Positions 54,811 to 63,668 of a stretch of 64,000 nt of DNA are shown here, piece by piece; within the stretch, counting starts at the first letter, position 1, and each line of letters starts with the position of its first letter. This DNA is from Polaromonas sp. (lineage in GTDB: Bacteria; Pseudomonadota; Gammaproteobacteria; Burkholderiales; Burkholderiaceae_C): contig NZ_JABBPC010000012.1 in assembly GCF_012927485.1 (NCBI RefSeq), positions 62,001 through 126,000 of the forward strand. The letters run 5' to 3'. The position numbers and the translations under genes were made by a program. The notes under the pieces were generated by a model. That model was not told the DNA's origin. It did no database searches and saw only the letters and a list, made by a program, of their open reading frames with translations.

Positions 54811-56597
54811 CCGCTTTTTCCGCCCCCGAGGTTGCCACAGGCGCAGTACCGATTGCGTTCATGGCCGCAGGAGCGTGGTGTTTTGGATGGTTTCATCCGG
54901 CACGACTCCCGGCACGAAAAGTTGGCGTCGTCTTGTGTTCTCCGATTGGCTATGAAGCTATTTGCGCGCACCAAACTTATACCCAGCTGGCGGATGCTCT
55001 GGCGGAGGCCGGGTTTGCGGTCGTTCGATTCGACTATCACGGAACCGGTGACTCTTCCGGAGGAGATGCCGATCCTGATCGCGTGCGCGCCTGGATGGAC
55101 AGCATCACGTCAGCCATCAATGAATTGAAGCGGCTAGGCGATGTTTCACACGTCGCCTTGTTCGGTGTACGCCTGGGTGCGACGCTTGCAGCGCACGCCG
55201 CGTCGCAGCTCGGCGGAATCGAAAGCCTGGTGATGTGGGCGCCCTGCATTACGGGCCGTTCTTTTGCGCGGGAATTACGCGCCGCCAGCGGAAATCGCCC
55301 TATGTCGGCTCGGCCTGCGGCGCCAGGCGATATTGAGGCGCTTGGCTATCTTTACACCGCCCAAACGCTTCAAGACCTCCAAGCTCTGGACTGTCAATGT
55401 TTGGATAGGCCGCTAGCGCAACGCGTGTTGATTCTCGGCCGCGACGATATGCCCGGGGAGGGGCCGTTGCCCGCGAAGTACCGCGAGATAGGGATGGACA
55501 CCAGCTACGCTGTGATGCGTGGCTACTCTGGAATGATGACCGAGCCTCATGAGGCGGTACCCGAGCCTGCGACTCTTAATTTGATCACGGACTGGCTGTC
55601 TGCAGTGCACCCGCTGCCGGACACCTTGCAAGAGGCAACCAGCACAGCGGCCCCCGGCCCGATCGACTACCTGGTCGACGGCATCCGCGAGACACCTCAG
55701 CTGTTTGGCCTCGACCGATCACTGTTTGGGATATTGTCCGAGTCGGCCGAACTAAAGTCTTCCGACAGCCGCCTGGAAACGGCCATTTTGATGCTGAACG
55801 TCGGCAGGAATCATCACATCGGACCCAACAGAATGTACGTCAAGACGGCACGCTCATTGGCTGCGTCGGGGTATCGTACGTTTCGCTTCGACCTGGCCGG
55901 TATAGGAGACAGTCGCCCCCGGGCAGGCCTCTCGAGCGGAGGGATCTATTCAAAAGACTCGATTGCAGATGTTCAGGCGGCAATCGACAGCCTGGTGGCC
56001 CAAGGCTGCAAGAAGTTTTACCTCATGGGCATCTGCTCTGGCTCCTATGTTGCGTTCCAGACGGCACTTGTCGACCCACGGGTCACCGGACAAATCCTGA
56101 TGAATTCCCGGCTGCTGGAATGGCATGATGGGAAGGCGGGCGGCACATGGCAAAGTTCCATGCAGATGTATTACAAGTCCTCTGATTTTTACCGACGCGC
56201 ACTGTTGCGTCCGGATCTCTACCGACGAATCCTACGCGGTGAAGTTGATGTGAACGGCATCGCAAGGCGTCTAAGAACGGTTTTCAAGGCCCGGTTGGCA
56301 CGCGCATTCAACCGTTTCCTCCATCGCACTCCGGCTGAAGAAGGCGTGCTGGATAAAGTCAAGAATTTGAGTGCCCGCGGCACGGATACGGTGCTGATCA
56401 TGTCTGCTGACGACGATGGGCGTGACTACGTTGAGTTCCAGTTTGGAAGGTTGGGTAGTCGCATGCAGGGCAATCCCAATTTTCGTATGGTTCTGGTTGA
56501 GGAATCCGACCACACTTTTTCCGACTCGGAGAGTCAACGGTTCGTCATTGACACCGTCCAGGAACACCTGAAAAAAAGAGTCTCGAAGATGGGCTAG
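54807..56597 (+). CDS. tandem alpha/beta-hydrolase protein
   Basis: 596 residues with two alpha/beta-hydrolase domains (~1-265 and ~285-596). In domain 1 the nucleophile elbow reads G120-V-R-L-G124, with Arg replacing Ser. In domain 2 it reads G408-I-C-S-G412, with Cys410 as possible nucleophile, followed by a late EESDHTF (candidate Asp/His). The elbows recall, from memory, the two hydrolases of exosortase-A-type EPS loci, here fused into one chain. Domain 2 may act as a thioesterase or acyltransferase on the aminoacyl-carrier; domain 1 may be structural. 4-base overlap with the GH2 gene; no signal peptide. Confidence 0.82.
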   Translation: MTAFSAPEVATGAVPIAFMAAGAWCFGWFHPARLPARKVGVVLCSPIGYEAICAHQTYTQLADALAEAGFAVVRFDYHGTGDSSGGDADPDRVRAWMDSITSAINELKRLGDVSHVALFGVRLGATLAAHAASQLGGIESLVMWAPCITGRSFARELRAASGNRPMSARPAAPGDIEALGYLYTAQTLQDLQALDCQCLDRPLAQRVLILGRDDMPGEGPLPAKYREIGMDTSYAVMRGYSGMMTEPHEAVPEPATLNLITDWLSAVHPLPDTLQEATSTAAPGPIDYLVDGIRETPQLFGLDRSLFGILSESAELKSSDSRLETAILMLNVGRNHHIGPNRMYVKTARSLAASGYRTFRFDLAGIGDSRPRAGLSSGGIYSKDSIADVQAAIDSLVAQGCKKFYLMGICSGSYVAFQTALVDPRVTGQILMNSRLLEWHDGKAGGTWQSSMQMYYKSSDFYRRALLRPDLYRRILRGEVDVNGIARRLRTVFKARLARAFNRFLHRTPAEEGVLDKVKNLSARGTDTVLIMSADDDGRDYVEFQFGRLGSRMQGNPNFRMVLVEESDHTFSDSESQRFVIDTVQEHLKKRVSKMG

Positions 56598-57127
56598 ATC
56601 TGATGACTCATAGGTAGCGATGGGGGCCAGCACAAAAGCACTCGAGCGTTCTACGTAAAAGGTCCGGAGTTTTTTGAAACACCACTCCGACTCCGACTTC
56701 GACGCGGCATCCACCGTGTCATGCCAGTTAGGTACCGCAGGATCGGTCAACGCTCTACATGACCGCCAACTTTTTCTCAAGTTAATAGACGGGACAAGCG
56801 AGTAGCGCATCCCGACCCACGCAAAAGTAGGGTAGTCACCCATTGGCCTGAGGGCCCGGCCTCCTTACTATCGATTTATTTTCGGGGCAGCCAGAGAGAA
56901 GTAGAAGTAGAGTGCCCCCGCCCAAACGTTTGATGAATACGGAATTTAACCGTAAAGAAAGGAATGCAGTGCAGTGCAGTGGTGTTGCCCAATGTGAAAG
57001 GGCTTCATCCGATTGAAAAGTTAGCAAGCCCTATTTCCCCTGCAAACCGGCTCGACTATGGGGCCAAAACAGGACGGACTTTGCTGTGAAATGAACCCCA
57101 AGTACAACCTAAAACGACTCTAAACTT
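56598..57127. other. intergenic region upstream of polysaccharide deacetylase
   Basis: 530 bases without a supportable gene. A short tandem repeat (GCAGT three times, 56966-56980) is the only pattern noted. It should hold the promoter for the deacetylase gene. Confidence 0.4.
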
Positions 57128-57937
57128 ATGGCGCCTAACGTGACAGCCAACCGTCGACCGATTCCCATTCTGATGTATCACCAGATTGCCGTAGCGCCCC
57201 CCGAAGCGGGTCTCTACCGCAGCTTGTATGTGCCTCCAACTGAGTTTTCGCGACAGATGACTTTTTTGCGCTACATGGGCTACCGGGGTTTGTCGATGAC
57301 GGCGTTGCAGCCGTATCTTCGGGGAGAAAAACAAGGGCGCGTGGTCGGCATCACGCTGGACGATGGCTATCTCAACAACCTCACTCATGCGCTGCCGGTT
57401 TTAGAACGCAATGGATTTTCGTCCACTTGTTATGTCGTCAGCCAACTGATCGGCAAGACCAACGCGTGGGACCGCGAGGCCGGCATACCGCAAACTCTTT
57501 TGATGGATGCCCCGCAACTGCGTCAATGGGTGGCAGCAGGCCAGGACGTGGGCGCACACACTCGGCATCATGTGCGACTTAAGAATATTGATGTTGACCG
57601 CAGCCTTGAAGAGATTGCACTGTGCAAATCTGACCTGGAGGAGGCAACCGACGCGCCCGTCCATCATTTCTGCTATCCCTACGGCGGATACGAGTCGCAG
57701 CATAGGGACATCGCGCAAGAGGCAGGTTATCAAACTGCGACCAACTCACGGCGTTCCCGCTGTCATTTAAACGAAGACATGATGCAACTGCCCCGCTTAC
57801 CGGTCGTGCATTCAACCAACCTGCCGTCCTTTTTGCTCAAGGTGGCGACTCCCCACGAGGATCCTCGCAGGACTCTGTCCTTGTGGCTCAAGGCGACAAA
57901 CGCCATCAAGGGATTGCGCCAAACCGAAGAGGTCTAG
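57128..57937 (+). CDS. polysaccharide deacetylase (NodB/CE4 family)
   Basis: 269 residues. ILMYHQI near the N-terminus, GITLDDGY (TFDDG-type motif with the catalytic Asp pair), GAHTRHH (metal-binding His pair), and HFCYPYGGY. No obvious signal peptide, so cytoplasmic or non-classically located. Removes N- or O-acetyl groups from a glycan; related proteins occur in XrtA/XrtB EPS loci. The ribosome-binding site before ATG 57128 is weak. Ends the island of carbohydrate genes. Confidence 0.88.
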   Translation: MAPNVTANRRPIPILMYHQIAVAPPEAGLYRSLYVPPTEFSRQMTFLRYMGYRGLSMTALQPYLRGEKQGRVVGITLDDGYLNNLTHALPVLERNGFSSTCYVVSQLIGKTNAWDREAGIPQTLLMDAPQLRQWVAAGQDVGAHTRHHVRLKNIDVDRSLEEIALCKSDLEEATDAPVHHFCYPYGGYESQHRDIAQEAGYQTATNSRRSRCHLNEDMMQLPRLPVVHSTNLPSFLLKVATPHEDPRRTLSLWLKATNAIKGLRQTEEV

Positions 57938-58070
57938 TCTAGCTTTGCGAGCCAGCTAGCAGAGCGGGCAATAGGATGTACGCCCCAGCCTGAACAACGT
58001 TGAGATGTGCCAAAGTGGAGGTAGGTAGTCATCATTTAAATGAGATCAGCTTCCCTTGATTTTCCGAGTT

Positions 58071-58094
58071 TTAAGCGGCTGATCAGTCGCTTAA
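58071..58094. terminator. 24-base near-perfect palindrome between convergent genes
   Basis: TTAAGCG-G-CTGA/TCAG-T-CGCTTAA has one mismatched pair and no loop. It sits 134 bases after the deacetylase stop and 32 bases after (in its own direction) the stop of the minus-strand gene at 58126. Position suits a bidirectional terminator, but T-runs are poor, so a protein-binding site is an alternative. Confidence 0.4.
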
Positions 58095-58125
58095 TTCGCT
58101 ATAGCGATTCAAGTTGCAGGCGTTT

Positions 58126-58737
58126 CTACCGAATCAATGCTTTGAGGGGTTTGGCGTTGTCTGGATTTTCTGTTTGAGTTCCATTCATGATGATTGCCAG
58201 ATAGGTGTAGTAGCCATTGAGACCAAGCATATCTACTACTCCTTTCTCCCCAAAGCGCTTTTTTGCCAGCGCATAGGTGGTATCAGACACGGAATGATTG
58301 ACGTTCATCTCGCTTGAAAAAGCGTAAACGATCTGTTCGTCAGCTGTCAGATCGTCAGGCCGGCGACCTTCAGAGATGGCTTTGACAACGTCCGGTTTGA
58401 TACCCACTTTCAACGCAATGGACTCGTGCAGATACCACTCTACTTGCTGCGACCATTGACGCGCAACAATCAAAATGACGAGCTCACTGAGCCGGTTGCC
58501 GATTGCGCTATGGTAGCGCAGATATTCGCCCATTTTTGACGAACGATCCATCAGCTCCGGGCTTCGAATCAACGGCAAAAACGGACCGTATAGAGCACCC
58601 CGCGGGCCTTTAATAATTTCTTCAGCCGGGCCTCGTTGATCGGGTGTCATTTTGTCAAGTGGGATTGGCGGCATGCGGTCTTCCGCAACTGCAGAGAGTG
58701 CCACTAGGGCAGTCAAGATACCGAATAGCTTTTTCAT
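58126..58737 (-). CDS. exported carboxymuconolactone decarboxylase family protein
   Basis: 203 residues from ATG 58737, selected because GGGGAA precedes it and a signal peptide follows (MKKLFGILTALVALSAVA). The mature part is an AhpD/CMD-like helical domain: LSELVILIVARQWSQQVEWYLHE carries the family's His, but the CxxC of AhpD-type peroxidase reductases is absent. Periplasmic members of this family are poorly characterised. No operon partner. Confidence 0.83.
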   Translation of the reverse strand: MKKLFGILTALVALSAVAEDRMPPIPLDKMTPDQRGPAEEIIKGPRGALYGPFLPLIRSPELMDRSSKMGEYLRYHSAIGNRLSELVILIVARQWSQQVEWYLHESIALKVGIKPDVVKAISEGRRPDDLTADEQIVYAFSSEMNVNHSVSDTTYALAKKRFGEKGVVDMLGLNGYYTYLAIIMNGTQTENPDNAKPLKALIR

Positions 58738-58928
58738 AAATTCCCCGTTAAAAAAATTAGAGCCCATTAATTAAAACATGCGACTGCACCCGTTGTCTTT
58801 TGATTTTCTAATTGAAAACCCGACTTCACCCGCTTCAATAGAAGGGAATTAGTCTCCAGTTGTACGCGGCCCCAAGCCAGCAAACCTATCTGATCAAAAA
58901 GACGATACCTGGGAATTCGATAGTAGGT
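58738..58928. other. intergenic region left of transposase remnant
   Basis: No gene or intact terminal inverted repeat was recognised. The N-terminal third of the IS6 transposase that should lie here is not visible. Confidence 0.35.
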
Positions 58929-59454
58929 TACCAAGAGCGCGTTGTTTTCGGTGACCACGCCACGGTTCATCACTGGGCGATCAAGATGGTGCCGGTGCTG
59001 GCGGCCGTATTTCGTTGGCGAAAGCACTCAGTGGGCAAGCGCTGGCGAATGGAAATACCTGTATCGCACCGTTGATCGTGAGGGCGACACGGTCGACTTC
59101 CTTCTCGCGGCCAAACGGAATCTAGCTGCGGCTCGGCGCTTTCTGGAGCGGGCCATCAATCTGCATGACTTGCCAGCGAAGATCACCATCGACAAAAACG
59201 GCGTCAACACGGCAGCCATTGAAAGCGTCAATGTTGCACTACGCCAATGCGAATACTTGAACAACATTGTCGAGCAGGACCATCGGGCCATCAAACGCAT
59301 TAGGCACCCGGTGATGGGCTTCAAGACATTCCGGTGCGCGCGAATCACAATTACAAGTATCGAGACGATGCACATGATTCGCAAACGGCAGCTTGACTGC
59401 CCAGTTGGCCAAGCCATGTTTTCAGCCGGTCAGTTCTACACCCTGGCGATCTGA
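58929..59454 (+). pseudogene. decayed IS6-family transposase
   Basis: Two frames give consecutive parts of an IS6-type DDE transposase. 58929-59053 reads YQERVVFGDHATVHHWAIK and on to SVGKRWRM; from 59044 the next frame reads GEWKYLYRTVDREGDTVDF through ITIDKNGVNTAAI (second Asp) and NNIVEQDHRAIKRI (Glu), to the normal C-terminus at 59454. The segment with the first catalytic Asp (normally DETY after WRM) is missing, as is the N-terminal part. The frame break falls on GGCGAATGGA (59044-59053). Not functional; no flanking terminal repeats were recognised. Confidence 0.85.
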
Positions 59455-59546
59455 TCGCCACCCAACAGTTCACCTTTTCTCGGCCTTTCATCCTTATCGC
59501 GCCAGAACCGTTAATAAGGCGCCTACGTTTGAAATGCCCGTAATCG

Positions 59547-60401
59547 CTAGCGCCGCTGCACCGCGTCAATGCCGAGCACGCTGCAGTCTTCGGAGCCGCG
59601 CCCGGCCGCGATGAGCTGATCCATGCGGGCCGCCACCGAGGGCAGCGCTGCCATTGGACGATCGCCAGTGGTCTCGAGCATCAGCCGCACGTCTTTACGC
59701 GCCATTGCCAGCTCAAAACTCGGGGTGAAAATTCCTTTCGCCATATTCATGCCGCGTCCGGCCAGAATCGCATTTAAGTCAATAAAACCGAACAGCTTGA
59801 CAGCGTCTTCGGCACTCACATTGCTGGCTTGCGCCATCGTGAATACGTCAGCCATCACCGCCGAGAGGCCGATGATTAGGGCGTTGCCGAACAGTTTGTT
59901 GACAGCGGCCAAATCGGTGCGCGCACCCATGTACACCAGCCGGCCGGTCATTTTCTCCAGTTCAGCCCTGACGCTTTCGAAAAGCTCCTTGGGTCCGGCG
60001 GCCATCATCGTACCCTGTGCGTTGCGCGCCGCTGGCGGGCCCATAAAGACGGGACAGTGCAGATACTTCACCCCCTCAGCATTGAGCCGTTCTGCACGCG
60101 CCGCGGTGAGTGTCGGCAGCGTGGTCGAATGATCAATAATGATTGCATCGGGCAAAAGCCCGGAGCGCGCTGCGACCAGCACCTCTTCAACCACGGCATC
60201 GTCCTTGAGCACAAGGTGAACGCGTGACGCGTTGCGCACCGCCTCGGCCGGGCTCGCTGCTGCGATCACTCCAAACTGCTTGAGCGCAAGAACCTTATTG
60301 GGCGAGCGGTTCCACGCGGTGACCGTGTCTCCGCGTTTGGCCGCCGCTTCAGCGAAAGCGGCGCCGAGCAGGCCGGTGCCGAGAAAAGCGATGTTTGACA
60401 T
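59547..60401 (-). CDS. 3-hydroxyisobutyrate dehydrogenase family NAD(P) oxidoreductase
   Basis: 284 residues. N-terminal Rossmann motif IAFLGTGLLGAAFA, then HCPVFMGPPAARNAQGTMMAAG (substrate region) and the catalytic Lys in DLAAVNKLFGNALIIG. The family oxidises beta-hydroxyacids; related imine reductases and glyoxylate/succinic-semialdehyde reductases cannot be excluded. Stands alone on the minus strand beside the transposase remnant. Confidence 0.88.
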   Translation of the reverse strand: MSNIAFLGTGLLGAAFAEAAAKRGDTVTAWNRSPNKVLALKQFGVIAAASPAEAVRNASRVHLVLKDDAVVEEVLVAARSGLLPDAIIIDHSTTLPTLTAARAERLNAEGVKYLHCPVFMGPPAARNAQGTMMAAGPKELFESVRAELEKMTGRLVYMGARTDLAAVNKLFGNALIIGLSAVMADVFTMAQASNVSAEDAVKLFGFIDLNAILAGRGMNMAKGIFTPSFELAMARKDVRLMLETTGDRPMAALPSVAARMDQLIAAGRGSEDCSVLGIDAVQRR

Positions 60402-60779
60402 AGGCTTGATCCAGGAGAAATGCTATTTGGAGACGCGTGCGAGCAAAGCATAGGGAATTGATCTCGCGACTGACTATCTTATCGGAGTCAGCCATTAAGA
60501 GGGCGAGGTCGCATCCATTGCCAGCGAGTCCAGCTTTTCCGGTATGGTTCCGTGCCCAAGTTCAGTCTGCAACACCGTTGACGCCGCGACACGCGGAGAG
60601 GGCCACGCCATCCTGATAAAACCCGTTCCTGACGAGCGCGAGGATCTCGTTTTCCGCGCACAGTAGTGTCTGCGCGTATCAGCAGCTCGGTAGCACTTCA
60701 GAAATCGCCCCAATGCTCGCAATTGGTTTGTCTTGCTTTTTGTTGGGCACAGTTTGAGCACAACGAGAGCGCAAAAGCG
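60402..60779. other. intergenic region downstream of tRNA-fMet
   Basis: Holds the promoter region of the dehydrogenase gene and the downstream flank of the tRNA terminator. No gene supported; a minus-strand frame at 60495-60845 overlaps the tRNA and terminator and is rejected. Confidence 0.4.
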
Positions 60780-60804
60780 AAACGCCCACATGAAGTGGGC
60801 GTTT
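60780..60804 (-). terminator. Rho-independent terminator
   Basis: AAACGCCCAC (60780-60789) and GTGGGCGTTT (60795-60804) form a 10-base-pair stem with a 5-base loop. Read on the minus strand it is followed by CGCTTTTG. It lies 26 bases after the tRNA 3' end and would end the alpha-operon/tRNA transcript. Confidence 0.85.
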
Positions 60805-60830
60805 GCTACCAGCCCAGAGGGCTTGGATAT

Positions 60831-60907
<77 letters not shown>

Positions 60908-60917
60908 ATATTCCTTA

Positions 60918-60948
60918 ATTATAGCCTACTTTTCGTCACTCGCGGCAA
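60918..60948 (-). promoter_or_regulatory. possible sigma-70 promoter for tRNA-fMet
   Basis: Perfect TATAAT on the minus strand (60923 to 60918), 10 bases before the tRNA 5' end, with TTGCCG (60948 to 60943) 19 bases upstream inside the 3' end of rplQ. The -35 and spacing are suboptimal, so read-through from the alpha operon may also supply the tRNA. Confidence 0.45.
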
Positions 60949-61327
60949 CTGAATTACCTTCCGAGACGTCAGGTCGGTCAACCAACTCAACTAGCGCCAT
61001 GGGCGCGTTGTCGCCAACACGAAAACCCATCTTGAGGATTCGCGTGTAACCACCGGGACGGGCCTCGTAACGCGGGCCTAATTCTCCGAACAGCTTAACC
61101 ACCATATCGCGATCACGTAAGCGGTCAAATGCCAAACGCTTGTTGGCCAACGTGGGTTCCTTACTGAGCGTAATCATCGGCTCCACCACCCGGCGCAATT
61201 CCTTGGCCTTGGGCAGTGTGGTCTTAATGACTTCATGCTGAATCAATGAATTCATCATGTTACGCAACATAGCAAGTCGGTGCGAGCTTGTGCGGTTTAA
61301 TTTACGTAGTCCATGTCCGTGTCGCAT
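60926..61327 (-). CDS. rplQ: 50S ribosomal protein L17
   Basis: 133 residues. [24 protein letters not shown] and LVDRPDVS mark L17; binds 23S rRNA domain III near the exit tunnel. Last protein gene of the alpha operon, 86 bases after rpoA. Acidic/Ser-rich C-terminus as in other betaproteobacteria. Confidence 0.98.
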   Translation of the reverse strand: MRHGHGLRKLNRTSSHRLAMLRNMMNSLIQHEVIKTTLPKAKELRRVVEPMITLSKEPTLANKRLAFDRLRDRDMVVKLFGELGPRYEARPGGYTRILKMGFRVGDNAPMALVELVDRPDVSEGNSVAASDEK

Positions 61328-61413
61328 AGTGCTTCCTTTATGTAATATTCAAGCAGCCGTATCAGGTACTGCCCGTGCACTGCCTCATCTACGATGAGAT
61401 TCTTTTAAATCAA

Positions 61414-62403
61414 TTAACGCTTGTCCAGGCCCGCAGGAGGCCAACTTTCAAGTCGCATCCCGAGTGTCAGGCCGCGAGAAGCAAGCACCTCTTTAATCTC
61501 GTTAAGAGATTTCCGACCCAGATTGGGAGTCTTCAACAGCTCATTTTCAGTGCGTTGAATCAGATCGCCAATGTAATAAATATTTTCTGCTTTCAGGCAG
61601 TTCGCGGAGCGCACCGTGAGTTCCAGTTCGTCCACCGGCCGCAGCAAAATCGGATCGAACTGCTGCGAACTACGCGGGGCAGGAGCATCAAAAGCGGCCA
61701 GCTCATTCCCTTCCAACTGGGCGAAAACAGCCAACTGCTCCACCAAAATCTTCGCCGACGCGCGAACAGCATCTTCTGCGGTTACTGCACCATTCGTCTC
61801 AATCTCAAGCACCAGCTTATCCAGATCGGTGCGCTGCTCGACGCGGGCACTTTCAACAATATAGCTCACACGCTTGACAGGAGAAAACGACGCGTCAAGC
61901 ACGATGCGACCAATCGACTTTGGCGATTCGTCACCATACCGGCGCATGTTGCCTGGCACATACCCGCGGCCATTTTCGATCTTGATCTGCATGTCGATCT
62001 TGCCACCGTGCGACAGATTCACGATCACATGATCAGGGTTGACAATTTCAACGTCATGCGGCGTTTGTATGTCGGCAGCCGTAACTGGACCCTCTCCCTC
62101 CTTACGCAGGCTTAAGGTAACTTCGTCGCGATTGTGCAGTTTAAAAACCACCCCTTTGAGGTTCAAAAGAATATTTACAACATCCTCTTGGACTCCATCA
62201 ATCGAAGAATACTCGTGCAGAACACCGGCAATGGTTACCTCGGTCGCCGCGTGACCGACCATCGATGACAACAGTACCCGGCGCAACGCATTGCCCAGCG
62301 TGTGACCATAGCCACGTTCAAATGGCTCCAGAGTAACCTTGGCACGATTGGCGCCAAGCTGCTCAACATTGATAGTTTTTGGTTTTAACAAATTAGTCTG
62401 CAT
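61414..62403 (-). CDS. rpoA: RNA polymerase alpha subunit
   Basis: 329 residues, full length. N-terminal assembly domain with [24 protein letters not shown], linker (~235-250), and C-terminal UP-element/activator-binding domain with [17 protein letters not shown] and [19 protein letters not shown]. Between rpsD and rplQ as in the standard alpha operon. Confidence 0.99.
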   Translation of the reverse strand: MQTNLLKPKTINVEQLGANRAKVTLEPFERGYGHTLGNALRRVLLSSMVGHAATEVTIAGVLHEYSSIDGVQEDVVNILLNLKGVVFKLHNRDEVTLSLRKEGEGPVTAADIQTPHDVEIVNPDHVIVNLSHGGKIDMQIKIENGRGYVPGNMRRYGDESPKSIGRIVLDASFSPVKRVSYIVESARVEQRTDLDKLVLEIETNGAVTAEDAVRASAKILVEQLAVFAQLEGNELAAFDAPAPRSSQQFDPILLRPVDELELTVRSANCLKAENIYYIGDLIQRTENELLKTPNLGRKSLNEIKEVLASRGLTLGMRLESWPPAGLDKR

Positions 62404-62496
62404 GCAGTCTTCCTCTCAATACCCTCGGTCCATTACACCGATAAGGCTGGCGAAGCACACCTGGCGATACGGTCACCCGTGTCGCAGGAACGAAAA

Positions 62497-63120
62497 TTAA
62501 CGCGAATACAGCTCGACGATCAACGATTCGTTGATATCGGCGGCAAACTCATCGCGGTCGGGGACTTTCTTGAACGTGCCCTCACCTTTGTCAGAATTCA
62601 CGTCCACCCAAGCGGGCAAACCAACCTGCTTCGCAAGCTCCAGGGCTTCGGTAATCCGAGTCTGCTTTTTGGACTTCTCACGAACTGCGATCACATCACC
62701 CGTCTTGACCATATAAGAAGGGATGTTGACAGAGCTACCGTTCACCGTCATAGCCTTGTGTGACACCAGTTGACGCGCTTCGGCACGCGTGGAGCCGAAC
62801 CCCATACGGTAAACCACATTATCAAGGCGTGATTCCAGGACGAACAGCAAGTTGGCGCCGGTGTTGCCCTTACGGCGATCCGCTTCTTCAAAGTAACGCC
62901 GAAACTGCTTTTCTAGAACTCCATACATCCGCTTTACCTTCTGCTTTTCACGCAGCTGGAGGCCGTAATCGGAAGTCCGGGTACCGGACGTACGACCGTG
63001 TTGTCCTGGCTTGGAATCGAACTTCGCCTTGTCGCTGATTGAACGACGTGCGCTCTTCAGGAAAAGGTCGGTGCCTTCACGGCGGGAGAGTTTGGCCTTG
63101 GGGCCGAGATAACGTGCCAC
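62497..63120 (-). CDS. rpsD: 30S ribosomal protein S4
   Basis: 207 residues. [15 protein letters not shown] at the N-terminus and an S4 RNA-binding domain with [21 protein letters not shown]. Early-assembly 16S binder; in relatives S4 represses the alpha operon by binding its leader, which lies outside this window. No zinc-finger cysteines (C- form). Confidence 0.99.
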   Translation of the reverse strand: MARYLGPKAKLSRREGTDLFLKSARRSISDKAKFDSKPGQHGRTSGTRTSDYGLQLREKQKVKRMYGVLEKQFRRYFEEADRRKGNTGANLLFVLESRLDNVVYRMGFGSTRAEARQLVSHKAMTVNGSSVNIPSYMVKTGDVIAVREKSKKQTRITEALELAKQVGLPAWVDVNSDKGEGTFKKVPDRDEFAADINESLIVELYSR

Positions 63121-63250
63121 TTGAATATCCTTTTATCAACTGCTGCAATTAATGCAGGAGCCTTCGGTGTCAACCTAACGGCGGTGGGCTTGATTAAATA
63201 TGCGTGCACCTGGAAAATTGCATAGCAAATAGCCAGGCTCAGCAAGGCGA

Positions 63251-63655
63251 TTAAATACGACGACGCTTCTGAGGACGACAGCCGTTATGCGGAACTGGGG
63301 TCACGTCCGCAATCGAATTAATTCGAATTCCCAGTGCGCCCAAGGCGCGTACGGACGACTCCCGCCCAGGACCAGGTCCCTTAATTTCGACGTCGAGATT
63401 CTTGATTCCCTGCTCAATAGCAGCGCGACCGGCGACTTCAGAAGCTACCTGAGCTGCAAACGGAGTTGACTTGCGCGAACCTTTGAAGCCCTGCCCACCG
63501 GAAGAAGCCCAAGACAACGCGTTGCCTTGACGATCCGTGATCGTGATGATCGTATTATTGAAAGATGCGTGAACGTGCGCGATGCCGTCCGCAACATTCT
63601 TACGTACTTTTTTGCGAACGCGCTGTGCTGCGCTATTAGTTGGTGATTTAGCCAT
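63251..63655 (-). CDS. rpsK: 30S ribosomal protein S11
   Basis: 134 residues. [18 protein letters not shown] and [37 protein letters not shown]-type ending (short form here: [13 protein letters not shown]). Located between rpsM and rpsD; part of the mRNA exit-channel platform of the 30S subunit. Confidence 0.99.
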   Translation of the reverse strand: MAKSPTNSAAQRVRKKVRKNVADGIAHVHASFNNTIITITDRQGNALSWASSGGQGFKGSRKSTPFAAQVASEVAGRAAIEQGIKNLDVEIKGPGPGRESSVRALGALGIRINSIADVTPVPHNGCRPQKRRRI

Positions 63656-63668
63656 AACGACCTCTTAA

